Below are positions 8,541 to 16,347 of a stretch of DNA of 64,000 nt, piece by piece. The stretch's first letter is position 1. Each line of letters begins with the position of its first letter. A program made the translations under genes and the position numbers. The notes beneath the pieces were generated by a model, which worked only from the letters and a program-made list of their open reading frames with translations, searched no databases and was not told the DNA's origin. The stretch is taken from NCBI GenBank assembly GCA_017427885.1, contig JAFRRW010000011.1:525008-589007 (forward strand), given 5' to 3'. This DNA is from Bacteroidales bacterium. GTDB taxonomy: Bacteria; Bacteroidota; Bacteroidia; Bacteroidales; UBA932.

Positions 8541-9257
8541 CTAAAGGTCGTCTATCGGGTTCCTGCCCAACGTGCCCGTGGAACCCGTCTGGACCAGGTT
8601 CGAGTAATTCAGGATCACGTGCCACGAGGTCTGGTCCTTCACGTCGGCGTCCAGGGTGATGGTGCCGTTGGGAAGATTGTAGACGGCCAGGTTGTTGTTT
8701 GTCGAAGTCTTCGGTTCGATGCCGTATTTCTGTGTCAGGGAAGCCTGAAGGTCGTCATACGACTTTTCGAGGGTGTTCCAGTCGGTTATGACAGGGAAAT
8801 CCACACGGACCTCCTTGACTGGATTGTTTCCGAGAGGTGTCACCTTGCAGCCGCTGTATCCTGCGAACTCTCCGATGTAGGTGCCGTTCCCGGCGCTCCT
8901 GAATCCGGCCTTCACCAGTTCGTTTCCGAACGACGAAAGCGAGCCCGTGATGGGAACTCCCTTGAAGGTGAGGGGGGAGGAAGAGGTCGTGGAAGGAGTG
9001 GTGGACGGAACGTTTTCGGTCGTCGTCGCCTCTTTGTCCTTGCCAATGCCAAGTTCCTTTTCAAGTTCGGCGGAAATGTCCTTAAGGGTCTTGTCGCCGC
9101 CATTGTCTTTAGGAGAGAACCATCCTCCCGAATCCTCGGAAGAAGATCCTCCCATCCCGCCCGGGAGGGTGATAACGCTGCCCATCTGACTGGTGCAGAG
9201 TCTTAAAAGCAGGTACAGGACCACGAGGGCCGCCAGTAACTTAACGATTCTTTTCAT
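8541..9257 (-). CDS. Membrane-anchored protein of unknown function
   Basis: The 238-residue product begins MKRIVKLLAALVVLYLLLRL, a single membrane anchor, followed by a Gly/Ser and then Glu/Thr/Ser-rich linker to about residue 88 and a globular C-terminal domain of about 150 residues with beta-strand character (ITDWNTLEKSYDDLQASL, then GTITLDADV). The Cys after the anchor lacks a proper lipobox. It is 3 bases upstream of the ribulokinase gene and has a -7 box at 9281-9288. I recognise no family; the linker plus globular layout suggests a periplasm-facing anchored domain. A function in pentose use is only suggested by position. Confidence 0.75.
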   Translation of the reverse strand: MKRIVKLLAALVVLYLLLRLCTSQMGSVITLPGGMGGSSSEDSGGWFSPKDNGGDKTLKDISAELEKELGIGKDKEATTTENVPSTTPSTTSSSPLTFKGVPITGSLSSFGNELVKAGFRSAGNGTYIGEFAGYSGCKVTPLGNNPVKEVRVDFPVITDWNTLEKSYDDLQASLTQKYGIEPKTSTNNNLAVYNLPNGTITLDADVKDQTSWHVILNYSNLVQTGSTGTLGRNPIDDL

Positions 9258-9280
9258 GGCAGATAGTTTTCCAATCTTCG

Positions 9281-9288
9281 CAAATATA
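9281..9288 (-). promoter_or_regulatory. -7 element upstream of the anchored protein-araB pair
   Basis: CAAATATA on the plus strand reads TATATTTG on the minus strand, 23 bases before the ATG at 9257. No good TTTG lies 19 bases further upstream. No arabinose-type operator was recognised. Confidence 0.5.
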
Positions 9289-9306
9289 AGGAATTAAAGC
9301 AAATAA

Positions 9307-10245
9307 TCAGTCGTACCCGACCACTGCTTTTATCAGTTTGTATTTGCTGACGGCATCGCTCCTGACAGTGCCGTGCGACTTGGTTATGGTATTATAGGCA
9401 AGGTATCTTTCCCCATTGATGGTGATGAATCCCGGGGCAACGAGCGCCCAGAGTTCCCCGGGTTCGATCCAACGGTTGAGGTCGCAGGGGATTTCCTTAT
9501 CGTAAAGACCATCGGTGACGAAGGTCTTGATATAACACTCGGCGTGGTCCCCGTCGTAATCGTTGAGATAAGTGGGGAACAGGACATCGTGCCTCTCGTC
9601 TGTCTTGCACGTCGCCGAATTGTACAGGAAGTCCCCAGGGAGGAGCTTGAAATCGGAAACAGGCTCTCCGTCAAGGGTGAATTCGGCCACGGCTACCCTT
9701 CTGTTCCTTCCTTCCTCCAGATTAATGCGTGTATACAGCCTGAGCCGTCCGCTCCTTTCGATCATTACATTCTGTGTATCGAACACTTCGGCGGAAAGCA
9801 CCTTTTTCTCGTCGAAGGTCAGGCCGTCCCTGGATTTCCACAGGCACAGGTTATGTCTGCCGTCGACCAGGATGTTGCCGACCATCCTGAACGGCCGGTC
9901 CCTGTCGTCAACCAGGAAGACGGTCTGTTCGACGATCGTGTCCATCACCTTTCCCTTGAATTCATAGGAAAAGCCATCGGTCGATTCGGCATAGTAAAGA
10001 TTCTGGTCCCAGTCACTCCCGTCTCCCTTTTCCTTGATGGCGGAGAAGTACATCCGGTAAGTCCCGTCAGGAAGCTGTATGATGTTAAAATAATTGATAA
10101 GCTCCATACCCACAGCCTCATTGCTCATTATCTCTATGGGCGCTTCGGGAAAACTGACGGAGGAAATGTCCTTCAACTCCTGCCGGCAACCGGACGACAG
10201 TATGGCGGTCATGAGGGAAATAGCAAGGGCGAGAGTGTTCTTCAT
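9307..10245 (-). CDS. Lipoprotein with GH43/GH32-like beta-propeller character
   Basis: The 312-residue product has a lipoprotein signal ending LSSGC with Cys20. The mature part repeats blade-like segments with the pattern of five-bladed propeller glycosidases: LPDGTYRMYFSA near residue 59, LYYAESTDGFSYEF near 83, LCLWKSRDGLTFDE near 132 and GRLRLYTRI near 156. Such Tyr-x-Ser-x-DG-aspartate repeats are typical of GH43/GH32/GH62-type proteins that act on arabino- or fructofuranosides. I could not assign all three catalytic acids, so a non-catalytic or divergent member is possible. It lies beside the araB locus on the same strand but has a 49-base gap and may be transcribed separately. Confidence 0.65.
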   Translation of the reverse strand: MKNTLALAISLMTAILSSGCRQELKDISSVSFPEAPIEIMSNEAVGMELINYFNIIQLPDGTYRMYFSAIKEKGDGSDWDQNLYYAESTDGFSYEFKGKVMDTIVEQTVFLVDDRDRPFRMVGNILVDGRHNLCLWKSRDGLTFDEKKVLSAEVFDTQNVMIERSGRLRLYTRINLEEGRNRRVAVAEFTLDGEPVSDFKLLPGDFLYNSATCKTDERHDVLFPTYLNDYDGDHAECYIKTFVTDGLYDKEIPCDLNRWIEPGELWALVAPGFITINGERYLAYNTITKSHGTVRSDAVSKYKLIKAVVGYD

Positions 10246-10805
10246 ATAGTGTTCTATTGGAATTACAAGATACGCATAATCAAGGACTATACTATAAAGG
10301 TCATAATAAAACCGGGGCGAAAAACCCCAGTTTTCGAAAGTCTAACATTATTTGATGAAAGGGTTCTCTGCGATTTAGCCCTTGTTTAAGGAAAAAAGGA
10401 TAGTACTATCCATATCGCTGTCAGCGTTATAGGCAATTATGTCCTCGGGTTTGAGTTCCAGCATTTAACAAACCGGCGGGATATGTTGGTTTTGTGTCTT
10501 TATGGCCATATATGTCGTGTTTTTGATTAGGTAAAGTCCTGCCCCATAGGTGTAATCTCATGCAAAAGAAGGGTTTTTCTTGTAAAATAGATAATGAATC
10601 CTTATTGCGAACGCAGGGAAAACAAGACTCAAACTCGCTCCCTAGAAAATCTCTTTGTATCAGTTCTCTAGTAGAGAAAGAATGCCTTGCCACAAACAAT
10701 GCTGACAAATAGTAGGCAAAAAGAGTCAAAAAGTTATACGGGTCCGATAATAAAAACATAATGCGGTTTTTTACACGATTTAATTAGTATATGAATAGAA
10801 GATAT
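10246..10805. other. AT-rich intergenic stretch with no supported gene
   Basis: This interval of about 560 bases is visibly more AT-rich than its surroundings. It contains a copy of the tRNA-Gly 3' portion (10617-10638) and a perfect inverted repeat TTCTCTA-G-TAGAGAA (10664-10678). One minus-strand open frame (10427-10759) crosses these elements but has no recognisable domain or signal, and is not called. The right end carries the promoter of the next lipoprotein. Confidence 0.6.
10617..10638 (-). repeat. Partial copy of the tRNA-Gly T-arm and 3' stem
   Basis: On the minus strand these 22 bases match the T-arm and 3' acceptor of the intact tRNA-Gly (11519-11540) at 20 of 22 positions, in the same orientation about 900 bases away. 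The match stops before the anticodon arm. A short tRNA 3' end repeated near its tRNA is the classic footprint of an integrase attachment site, but no integrase gene lies between the copies. Confidence 0.5.
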
Positions 10806-10813
10806 TATCTTTG
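10806..10813 (+). promoter_or_regulatory. -7 element for the small lipoprotein
   Basis: TATCTTTG matches TAnnTTTG and lies 22 bases before ATG 10836. Because the in-frame ATG at 10791 is upstream of this box, the box supports the shorter start. A TTTG at 19 bases upstream is not present. Confidence 0.5.
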
Positions 10814-10835
10814 TACAAACATAGCCGTTATTGAT

Positions 10836-11348
10836 ATGAAAAGAGCCTCTTTAATACCTTTGCTTTTCGCATTCATTTCGTGTGCCCCCGCAATGTATAA
10901 TCTTTCTACGTCAAAGGACATCCCATCTAGTCTTTTGAGTGAAAAGGAAATCTTGGTACTTACTCCGTCAGATGGTATAAGCGACGGGGCGATAGTTAGC
11001 GGTTCTGGTTCTAAACTGGCGAGTAAGGTCTATTACTACCTCAACACGAAAGATTGTGAGGTTGTATTAGATGAGGACCATAATACCATTAAAAAGATTG
11101 ATGAGTCCGAACTTCAAAAATATGATTATGTGGTAGTTCCCGCAATCGTGAGTTGGGAGGACAATGCGACTGCTTGGTCGGGGAAACCTGACAAATTAGT
11201 GTTTTCAATCGAGATTTACGATAAAGACAAAAAGAAGGTTGCTTCCGGAAACATTGATGCAAAGAGTACCAACACTACTATTGTAGAAAACGACCCATCT
11301 GAATTGATAGATAAGCCGCTATCGGAGTTTATCAACAAACTCTTTTGA
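10836..11348 (+). CDS. Small lipoprotein of unknown function
   Basis: The 170-residue product starts MKRASLIPLLFAFISC, a lipoprotein signal with Cys16. The mature protein has alternating strand and helix character, with a segment KILVLTP-like near residue 40, a conserved-looking DYVVVPAIVSWEDN near residue 98 and a C-terminal amphipathic helix (ELIDKPLSEFINKLF). This layout resembles small periplasmic proteins that carry a Rossmann-like or GNA1162-like domain, but I cannot name the family. The gene is AT-rich and stands alone in an AT-rich islet between a tRNA-Gly copy and the tRNA-Gly gene, so acquisition by transfer is plausible. The start is chosen by the signal peptide and the promoter. 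Confidence 0.75.
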   Translation: MKRASLIPLLFAFISCAPAMYNLSTSKDIPSSLLSEKEILVLTPSDGISDGAIVSGSGSKLASKVYYYLNTKDCEVVLDEDHNTIKKIDESELQKYDYVVVPAIVSWEDNATAWSGKPDKLVFSIEIYDKDKKKVASGNIDAKSTNTTIVENDPSELIDKPLSEFINKLF

Positions 11349-11377
11349 TAAAATAGAAAGCTATTGAAATAGTTATG

Positions 11378-11402
11378 ACCTTGCTCATATAATGGGCAGG
11401 GT
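11378..11402 (+). terminator. Weak hairpin after the small lipoprotein
   Basis: A 7-base-pair stem (ACCTTGC with GCAGGGT, one G-T pair) around an 11-base loop lies 30 bases after the stop and runs into TTATTATTTG. It is AT-poor in the stem and has only a broken T-run, so termination is tentative. Confidence 0.3.
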
Positions 11403-11473
11403 TTATTATTTGTTTCCAAATCCATCCTTGTCGCAACAAGATCTCTTTGACACAAAAATGAAACAAAATAAAA

Positions 11474-11505
11474 ATGCCTCCCAGGCATCTGGAAGGCATC
11501 TTTTT
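11474..11505. terminator. Hairpin terminator after tRNA-Gly, usable in both directions
   Basis: A 9-base-pair stem (ATGCCTCCC with GGAAGGCAT, one G-T pair) around an 8-base loop is flanked by an A-run on the left and TTTTT on the right. It therefore works as an intrinsic terminator for the minus-strand tRNA-Gly transcript and for plus-strand reading from the lipoprotein gene. Confidence 0.7.
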
Positions 11506-11515
11506 GCTTGCTTTG

Positions 11516-11585
<70 letters not shown>

Positions 11586-11588
<3 letters not shown>

Positions 11589-11704
11589 GAAAATCGAAGA
11601 TTTTCGCGCTAATTTTGGCTTAGGCTCGGAAGAAAAAAACTTTTTCTTCACTCGCCTTGCACAAAATTTCCGCAAAGTTCTTCGTGGGCCGTCTGCGGAG
11701 ACGG
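11586..11704 (-). other. Long tRNA-Gly leader with strong hairpins
   Basis: Between the predicted start near 11704 and the tRNA lie two perfect inverted repeats: 11586-11608 (10-base arms CGCGAAAATC and GATTTTCGCG, loop GAA), which includes the first three bases of the tRNA, and 11629-11649 (9-base arms GAAGAAAAA and TTTTTCTTC). A smaller GTCT-AGAC pair lies near 11690. A leader of about 115 bases is long for a single tRNA. Confidence 0.5.
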
Positions 11705-11709
11705 GACTG

Positions 11710-11740
11710 CAAATGTACTATAAAAAATAAGACTTGCAAA
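11710..11740 (-). promoter_or_regulatory. Bacteroidota promoter for tRNA-Gly
   Basis: On the minus strand TTTG (11737-11740) is followed after exactly 19 bases by TACATTTG (11710-11717), a full consensus match. It points toward tRNA-Gly with a start expected near 11704. The remaining bases to 11822 show no further signal. Confidence 0.65.
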
Positions 11741-11822
11741 ATTTTTTTCTTTGTTTCCATAAACAGATATCCCGGGCCGCCGTCTGGCAGTCCGGGATAA
11801 TCAGTTCAAAGGAGGCCGTTTG

Positions 11823-13163
11823 TCAGAAATCCAGGCTGTAACCGGGACGATAGTCGTAATGGAGCAGCTTGGTGGCCTCCGGATCGTCCATGAATTTCTG
11901 TACGATGGGGTTCCAGACGACCGGGCGGCCGAGTTCCATTGCGATGTTGCCGAGGTTGCAGACGGTGCAGGAGGAATGGCCGATCTCGACGGGCACATTG
12001 GGATCGATCCTGGACCTGATGGATTCGATGAACTTGCGGTGGTGTCCGACCTTGGTCTCGTAGGGAACGGAGCCGTCGTCCTTCGCGGAAGCCATGTCCC
12101 AGCGCTTGTCGGAGGCCTCGAAGATGCCGCGGCAGACCCTGATCCACCCCTTGTCTCCATAGATCTTGACGCCCGGGGTGCCGTCGTCGAACGGTTCCTC
12201 GGAAACTATTATGCCATTGTCATATTTATAAGTGAGGTGGTCATAGAAGCTGTATCCGGGAGGGATGATCTCGACAGGACCGGAGAGGTCCTTGCCTATG
12301 GACCACTGGGCGATGTCGAACATATGTGCGCCCCAGTCGGTCATAAGGCCGCCGCCGCTGACCTTGTACCAGCGCCAGGCGCCCCAGAGCTGCTCATCCT
12401 TTTCGGGGGTGATGATCGGGTCGAGGTCGGAGTGGTAACGGACGGTCGTGGGCAGGGGGCCGAGCCATTTATCCCAGTTGAGGCCTGCGGGAACCTCCAT
12501 ATAAGGCAGGTTGTTCGGGGCGGGCGCTCCGGTGACGGGATTGACGTTGTTGCGTCCCACATACACCTTGACCATGCGGATGGCGCCGAGTTCACCCTCG
12601 CGGGCGAGGGTGGCTGCGTGGAAGAATTCCTCGCTGGAGCGCTGCTGGCTGCCGACCTGGAGGATGCGGTTGTATTTGCGGACCGCCTTCACCAGCTGCT
12701 GTCCCTCATAGATCGTGAGGGTGAGGGGTTTTTCCAGATATATGTCCTTTCCCGCCTTGCAGGCCGCTATGGCTATGATCGCGTGCTGGTGGTCGGGTGT
12801 GGCGATGACGACCGCGTCGATGTCGGGACGGGCCAGGAGGTCCTGATAGTCCTCATATACATCCACCTTTACTTTCTTCTCCCCTTTCTTCGAATAGTAA
12901 TTGATTACCCTCCGCACGAAACGGTCCCTCTTGATGTCGTACACGTCGCATCCTGCGACCACGCGTACATCGTCCATCGAAATGAAACCGTTGAGGAGGT
13001 TCATCGCCTGCTGTCCGAGGCCTATGAAACCGAGGGTGATCTTGTCGCTTGCAGCTTTGCGGGGTTTTGCCGCAGGAGAGGCTACCGCATGTGCCAGGGA
13101 TGAGGGAAGGATGAGACCTGCCGCTCCCAGGGCCGATGTTTTGAGGAAATCTCTTCTTTGCAT
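11823..13163 (-). CDS. Exported Gfo/Idh/MocA-family oxidoreductase
   Basis: The 446-residue protein starts MQRRDFLKTSALGAAGLIL, a twin-arginine export signal, so it should be exported folded with bound NAD. The Rossmann entry is LGFIGLGQQAMN near residue 44, and the family lysine motif appears as IYLEKPLTL near residue 140. The C-terminal substrate domain holds GGGLMTDWGAHMFDIAQW near residue 270. Bacteroidota export many such proteins; a few act as NAD-dependent glycosidases (GH109, alpha-N-acetylgalactosaminidase), and that activity is a real alternative to simple sugar oxidation. It stands alone, divergent from the Hdr-like operon, with no sugar transporter beside it. The start is fixed by the Tat motif. 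Confidence 0.88.
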   Translation of the reverse strand: MQRRDFLKTSALGAAGLILPSSLAHAVASPAAKPRKAASDKITLGFIGLGQQAMNLLNGFISMDDVRVVAGCDVYDIKRDRFVRRVINYYSKKGEKKVKVDVYEDYQDLLARPDIDAVVIATPDHQHAIIAIAACKAGKDIYLEKPLTLTIYEGQQLVKAVRKYNRILQVGSQQRSSEEFFHAATLAREGELGAIRMVKVYVGRNNVNPVTGAPAPNNLPYMEVPAGLNWDKWLGPLPTTVRYHSDLDPIITPEKDEQLWGAWRWYKVSGGGLMTDWGAHMFDIAQWSIGKDLSGPVEIIPPGYSFYDHLTYKYDNGIIVSEEPFDDGTPGVKIYGDKGWIRVCRGIFEASDKRWDMASAKDDGSVPYETKVGHHRKFIESIRSRIDPNVPVEIGHSSCTVCNLGNIAMELGRPVVWNPIVQKFMDDPEATKLLHYDYRPGYSLDF

Positions 13164-13209
13164 AATTATGTGGGATTGACAAATGTTTCACGAAGATACT
13201 GAAAATTTT

Positions 13210-13217
13210 TATATTTG
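13210..13217 (+). promoter_or_regulatory. -7 element for the Hdr-like operon
   Basis: TATATTTG matches TAnnTTTG. The expected start near 13224 leaves almost no leader before an ATG at 13230 and a normal short leader before ATG 13251. No TTTG is found exactly 19 bases upstream. Confidence 0.5.
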
Positions 13218-13250
13218 TGGTGACGACTAATGCCAAAAACCTGTTCCCTT

Positions 13251-13949
13251 ATGGGCAAACTTTATGATATGCTTATGCAGGACTATCGGCTTCGCGAGGG
13301 GCTGAACGCCTGCATCAATTGCGGAACCTGCACCGCGGTATGCCCTGCCGCCGAATTCTACCGCTATGACCCCCGCCGGATAGTGGATGTCGTTCAGAGC
13401 CAAGATGACTCAAAAATAGAGGAACTCCTCAAGGGGGATGTCATATGGTATTGCGGCGAATGCATGAGTTGCGTGACGCGCTGTCCAAGGAAGAACGGTC
13501 CGGGCCTTGTCATAATGGCCCTGAGGTCCCTCTCCATTGACCTCGGTTATTTCATCGAATCTGAAAAAGGCCGCCAGCAATATCTTCTCTCCAAAGACCT
13601 TTGCGGCAATGTCTTGAACTACGGCTACTGCGTATATCCTCGTGAATTCGATTATAAATCCCACCCTGAGGCAGGACCTGTCTGGGAGTGGGAGGAAAAA
13701 CACTTGGAGGACGTGTTCGAGAGGCTGGGGGCCAACCTGGACGGAGACGGCCCCGGAGCCATGAGGAAGATACCCGACGAGGACCTTGCGCAACTTAAGA
13801 GGATATTCGACATAACCGGGGCCACGAAGAGGATGGAATCGGTGAGGGAGGCGGGTAGGAAGAAAGCCGAGGAACTCGGTCTGACCGAGGAGGAGTTCTG
13901 CACCTTACTTTATGAACAATCCAGCCCAAGACACCTGAACGGACAATGA
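13251..13949 (+). CDS. HdrC-like two-cluster iron-sulfur subunit
   Basis: The 232-residue protein carries two CxxCxxCxxxCP motifs, ACINCGTCTAVCP near residue 20 and CGECMSCVTRCP near residue 68, which bind two [4Fe-4S] clusters as in HdrC. The C-terminal half is a charged helical extension that is longer than in archaeal HdrC and ends with GLTEEEFCTLLYEQ. It should pass electrons between the flavin subunit and the HdrB-like catalytic subunit encoded next, with which its stop overlaps by 4 bases. An ATG at 13230 is in frame but too close to the promoter; MGKLYDML at 13251 is a more typical start. The electron donor is unknown. Confidence 0.85.
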   Translation: MGKLYDMLMQDYRLREGLNACINCGTCTAVCPAAEFYRYDPRRIVDVVQSQDDSKIEELLKGDVIWYCGECMSCVTRCPRKNGPGLVIMALRSLSIDLGYFIESEKGRQQYLLSKDLCGNVLNYGYCVYPREFDYKSHPEAGPVWEWEEKHLEDVFERLGANLDGDGPGAMRKIPDEDLAQLKRIFDITGATKRMESVREAGRKKAEELGLTEEEFCTLLYEQSSPRHLNGQ

Positions 13950-15016
13950 TTTACGAAGGAAAGAGAAAAATCTGGTCGGATTACCAGAAGGAAATACCGG
14001 ACGACCATTATTTCTACGTCCGCAGCTGCATCAGGCAGTCTTTTTTCCCCGCGTCGGAAGCGGCCTTCCTGAATATAACCCGTAACATCCTCGGAAGGGA
14101 CGTCTTCGAAACCGAACACCACACCACCTGCGGGGGCATAGCCTACCATTCCGACACCATTCCCCAGGAGACCGTTATGACCATTGTGGCCCGCCAGTTC
14201 GCCCTTATGCATAAGCACGGCTACGAAAACTATGTCTGCTCCTGCATCACCTCCTTCGGGGTCTATATCGAGACCCTTGAGACCTGGAGGACCTTCCCTG
14301 AACTGGAGGCGAAGATTGCCGACAACCTCAGGAAAACCTGCAACCTTGAGTTCGCGAAACCCAGGTTCGTCGTCCACGCAAGCGACCTTATATATAAATT
14401 AAGGGAGGAAATCGCCGCCAAGGCGAAATACAAACTCGTGAACGCCAAAACGGGGGAACCTCTGAAGGTGGTCGAGCATATCGGCTGCCACTATTCGAAA
14501 ATGTTCCCGTCCAAGGGAGTAGGAGGAGCAGAGTACCCATATGTCCTGACAGGAATGATTGAGGCCTGGGGAGGGGAAATCGTGGACTATCCGGAAAGGC
14601 GCCATTGCTGCGGTTTCGGTTTCAGGCAGTATTTCATCAAGGGTAACAGGGGTTACTCCCTTTCCAATACACATAAGAAATTCGAGAGCATGGAGCCCTA
14701 CGAGCCGGATTTCATCATCACCAACTGTCCTGGCTGCCCTTATTTCCTGGACCGTTGGCAGTATGTCATTGCCGAATCCGAAGGGAAGACCTACGGGAAG
14801 GACGGGCACGGGATACCTGTGCTCACCTATGAGGAAGTCGCCGGCCTGGTGCTGGGATTCGACCCCTGGGACCTCGGCCTCCAGACCCATCAGGTGGCCG
14901 TGGAGCCCCTTCTTGACAAGTTGGGCATCCCTTATGATAAAGAGAAGAAGTTCCTTGGAGCAGGGGGGAAGGACCTTGGCCGCCCCGCCCTCCCTTCGTG
15001 TCTAAAATGTATGTAA
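13946..15016 (+). CDS. HdrB-like CCG-domain subunit
   Basis: The 356-residue protein has two cysteine-rich CCG-type segments that in HdrB hold non-cubane iron-sulfur clusters. The second is complete: HIGCHYS near residue 178, RHCCGFGF near 218 and NCPGCPYF near 261. The first reads SCIRQS near 28, TTCGG near 60 and CSCITSF near 97, so one of the paired cysteines is replaced by Thr. HdrB is the site of disulfide or thiol chemistry in heterodisulfide reductases, but this organism should have no CoM/CoB, so the substrate is unknown. It follows the HdrC-like gene with a 4-base overlap and directly abuts the flavoprotein gene. Confidence 0.83.
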   Translation: MIYEGKRKIWSDYQKEIPDDHYFYVRSCIRQSFFPASEAAFLNITRNILGRDVFETEHHTTCGGIAYHSDTIPQETVMTIVARQFALMHKHGYENYVCSCITSFGVYIETLETWRTFPELEAKIADNLRKTCNLEFAKPRFVVHASDLIYKLREEIAAKAKYKLVNAKTGEPLKVVEHIGCHYSKMFPSKGVGGAEYPYVLTGMIEAWGGEIVDYPERRHCCGFGFRQYFIKGNRGYSLSNTHKKFESMEPYEPDFIITNCPGCPYFLDRWQYVIAESEGKTYGKDGHGIPVLTYEEVAGLVLGFDPWDLGLQTHQVAVEPLLDKLGIPYDKEKKFLGAGGKDLGRPALPSCLKCM

Positions 15017-16024
15017 ATGGCAAAGAACATCATCGTCATAGGCGGAGGGCCCGCCGGATTGGAGGCTTCGGCCAGGCTTGACGCCCTCGGATATACCGTC
15101 TTCCTGGTTGAACGGGACAACCACCTCGGCGGCCACCTTGCTCTCTGGGACAGGCTCTTCCCTTCCGGAGACCCCGCCGAACCGGTTCTCAGGGGCCTGG
15201 TTTCCAAGACCGGAAGCACGAAGATTCTCCTGGAGTCGGAGGTGCAGACGCTTAACCGCCTGGGGAAGTCCTTCAGGATATCCCTTTCCTCCGGAGTGAG
15301 CGTCATCGCGGACGCCGTCCTGCTCACTACGGGCTTCGACCTTTTCGACGCGTCCAAAAAGGAGGAATACGGCTATGGAATCTATGACCACGTGGTTACC
15401 AATGCCGACATCGAAAGTTATTTTCGCACCGGGAAGGATCCTAGGATCGACAACCCCGAAAGGATAGGAATAGTTCATTGCGTCGGTTCGAGGGACGAGA
15501 AGGCTGGATGCCGCAACTGCTCCAAGGTGTGCTGCGCCACCGCGGTGAAACAAGCCTGCGAACTGAAGGCCAAGTTCCCCAAGGCGAAGGTCTATTGTTT
15601 CTATATGGACCTCAGGATGTTCGGGAGGGGATATGAAGACCTCTATCTCAAGGCCCAGAAGGAATATGGGGTGAGGTTCATCAGGGGACGGGTTTCCGAG
15701 GTGTCGGAAAAGATTGACAAGACCCTGCAGGTGAAGGCGGAGGACACCCTCTCCAGCACCCCGCTGAAAGTGAGTCTCGACCTGCTTGTGCTGATGGCCG
15801 GAATGAGGCCGTCCAAGTCGGGATCGAAAGTTGCGAAAATGATCCGCCTGGACACAGGAGAGGATGGCTATCTTTCTGTCGCCGACGGGTTTACCGGGAT
15901 GCAGGCCACAACCATACCGGGCCTGTTCGTAGCCGGGGCCGCGACTGGTCCCAAGACCCTTCCTGAGACCCTGGCGGAGGCCAGGGCCGCGTCAGCCCTT
16001 ATCCACGATTATCTCAAGGGATGA
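15017..16024 (+). CDS. HdrA/QmoA-like FAD oxidoreductase
   Basis: The 335-residue protein opens with the dinucleotide-binding motif IIVIGGGPAGLEAS and holds the HdrA signature VHCVGSRDEKAGCRNCSKVCC near residue 154. It ends with the FAD motif GLFVAGAATGPKTLPETL. It lacks the ferredoxin domains of full-length HdrA and so looks like the compact QmoA form found in membrane-linked complexes. It should mediate electron transfer between the two iron-sulfur subunits. It starts with no gap after the HdrB-like gene and overlaps the next by 4 bases, so the five subunits are likely made together. Whether it bifurcates electrons is unknown; no partner hydrogenase or formate dehydrogenase lies nearby. Confidence 0.87.
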   Translation: MAKNIIVIGGGPAGLEASARLDALGYTVFLVERDNHLGGHLALWDRLFPSGDPAEPVLRGLVSKTGSTKILLESEVQTLNRLGKSFRISLSSGVSVIADAVLLTTGFDLFDASKKEEYGYGIYDHVVTNADIESYFRTGKDPRIDNPERIGIVHCVGSRDEKAGCRNCSKVCCATAVKQACELKAKFPKAKVYCFYMDLRMFGRGYEDLYLKAQKEYGVRFIRGRVSEVSEKIDKTLQVKAEDTLSSTPLKVSLDLLVLMAGMRPSKSGSKVAKMIRLDTGEDGYLSVADGFTGMQATTIPGLFVAGAATGPKTLPETLAEARAASALIHDYLKG

Positions 16025-16347
16025 TAGATTTCGGTTTCCATATAACTCCCAGCGGCACCCTGAATCTGGACGATGTCGATCAGAAAACGGTCGACACCCT
16101 CTCCCGTGCGGACTACGGATTCAGGACCTGCATCGCCTGTGGAAGCTGCACGGCTTCCTGTCCTGCCGGCGTTTTTTCCGAAACCAGCGTCCGCCAGGCG
16201 ATCCTATCCGTCCTCAACGGCAAGGATGAAAAGGCTTTGCGCCTGCTTTCTTCCTGCATGCTTTGCGGGAAATGCCTTATGGTTTGCCCGAGGGGAATAA
16301 ACACCCGTCACCTTATCCTTTCTCTCCAAAAACAATTCGAAGGATGA
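16021..16347 (+). CDS. Second HdrC-like iron-sulfur subunit, short
   Basis: The 108-residue protein has two ferredoxin motifs, CIACGSCTASCP near residue 37 and CMLCGKCLMVCP near residue 79, and almost nothing else. It resembles the short HdrC of methanogen complexes more than the 232-residue paralogue at the operon start. It overlaps its neighbours on both sides by 4 bases, so it is a stoichiometric part of the complex. It probably connects the flavoprotein to the membrane subunit downstream. Confidence 0.87.
   Translation: MIDFGFHITPSGTLNLDDVDQKTVDTLSRADYGFRTCIACGSCTASCPAGVFSETSVRQAILSVLNGKDEKALRLLSSCMLCGKCLMVCPRGINTRHLILSLQKQFEG

Noticed and set aside
7716-9206. Long plus-strand frame opposite araB and its neighbour
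   Set aside because: Spans two well-supported minus-strand genes and has no recognisable motifs; antisense shadow.
10427-10759. Minus-strand open frame of 110 codons in the AT-rich gap
   Set aside because: No domain, signal peptide or promoter; it runs through the tRNA-Gly copy and an inverted repeat.
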